This document shows positions 63,851 to 64,000 of a stretch of 64,000 nucleotides of DNA, piece by piece. The notes below the pieces were generated by a model, which ran no database searches, had not been told where the DNA came from, and was given only the letters and a program-made list of their open reading frames with translations. Every line of letters starts with the position of its first letter. Position 1 is the first letter of the stretch. The stretch covers positions 992,001 through 1,056,000 of the forward strand of contig CAXXFU010000002.1 of NCBI GenBank assembly GCA_963675235.2. The letters run 5' to 3'. The DNA comes from JAHJQZ01 sp963675235 (GTDB lineage Bacteria; Pseudomonadota; Alphaproteobacteria; Rhizobiales; Devosiaceae). A program made the position numbers and the translations under genes.

Positions 63851-64000
63851 CTATTGCAATTGCCGGTCCGGCACAAGGCTGACGAGCTGGCCGCTGCCCC
63901 ATTCGATCCGTCCGGCAATATCTAGTTCCATCAGCATGATCTGCAAGGGTCCGGCGCCGATTCCGGTGTCCGCGACCAATTGATCCACGCTGACCGGAGT
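63851..64000 (-). CDS. dprA: DNA-processing protein DprA, C-terminal winged helix (partial)
   Basis: The reverse strand is open from the window edge to a TAG at 63851-63853, giving 49 residues. TPVSVDQLVADTG then LMELDIAGRIEW matches the DprA C-terminal winged-helix domain. DprA loads RecA on incoming single-stranded DNA. The Rossmann core lies outside. Assigned from this domain plus its place upstream of topA. Confidence 0.8.
   Translation of the reverse strand, partial: TPVSVDQLVADTGIGAGPLQIMLMELDIAGRIEWGSGQLVSLVPDRQLQ

Overview
This window is bacterial chromosome, high in G+C (roughly 60% or a little above by eye). Gene content points to an alphaproteobacterium of the order Hyphomicrobiales (Rhizobiales). 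The markers are a MipZ division-site ATPase, the divK-pleD pair, an ATP12-type F1-ATPase chaperone, DUF3572, DUF1489 and DUF983 proteins, a 192-residue short-lid adenylate kinase, and a DinB polymerase with an N-terminal zinc ribbon. A Devosia-like lineage is a guess from the protein flavour and was not tested. I saw no insertion sequence, prophage, CRISPR array, toxin or defence island. The region is core genome.

Layout. 1-5315: end of rpoB, then rpoC, closed by a UUCG-loop terminator. 5520-6889: an O-methyltransferase and a secreted YbjN-domain protein. 7195-25897: the long translation superoperon, rpsL-rpsG-fusA-tuf (str), rpsJ to rpsQ (S10), rplN to secY-adk (spc) and rpsM-rpsK-rpoA-rplQ (alpha). 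A strong promoter lies 5' of rpsL, a terminator-like hairpin separates tuf from rpsJ, and a clean terminator follows rplQ. Many genes overlap by 1-8 nt.

25913-39542: an epimerase/reductase, a group IV ornithine/lysine decarboxylase with a P-loop NTPase, a Deg-type periplasmic protease, and a tightly packed rarA-crcB-rluC-HAD-ATP12 run. These are followed by a reverse-strand rimO-folP-folB-folK operon, a DUF4282 membrane protein, lipB, and an orphan FliN-like protein. 39608-44605: a WES/DGAT-like acyltransferase, tRNA-Leu(GAG), mgtE, a 33-residue membrane peptide with its own terminator, a DUF1489 protein and mipZ.

44638-55496: a hypothetical protein, a D-Ala-D-Ala carboxypeptidase with SPOR domain, clpS-clpA, an SDR protein, then a reverse-strand group (cupin, HIT, GNAT, GDPD, RidA, dinB, DUF3572). 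55586-64000: divK-pleD (cell-cycle and c-di-GMP signalling), a 627-bp convergent intergenic region holding a strongly structured element, rpmG, a DUF983 protein, rnr, topA and the 3' end of dprA.

The coding content is mostly conventional. The least explained signals are non-coding: the multi-hairpin element at 57658-57842, the perfect 13-bp hairpin abutting the rnr start codon, the small gene plus terminator at 42810-42967, and paired dyads in the divergent dac/clpS interval. None could be compared with a database here.
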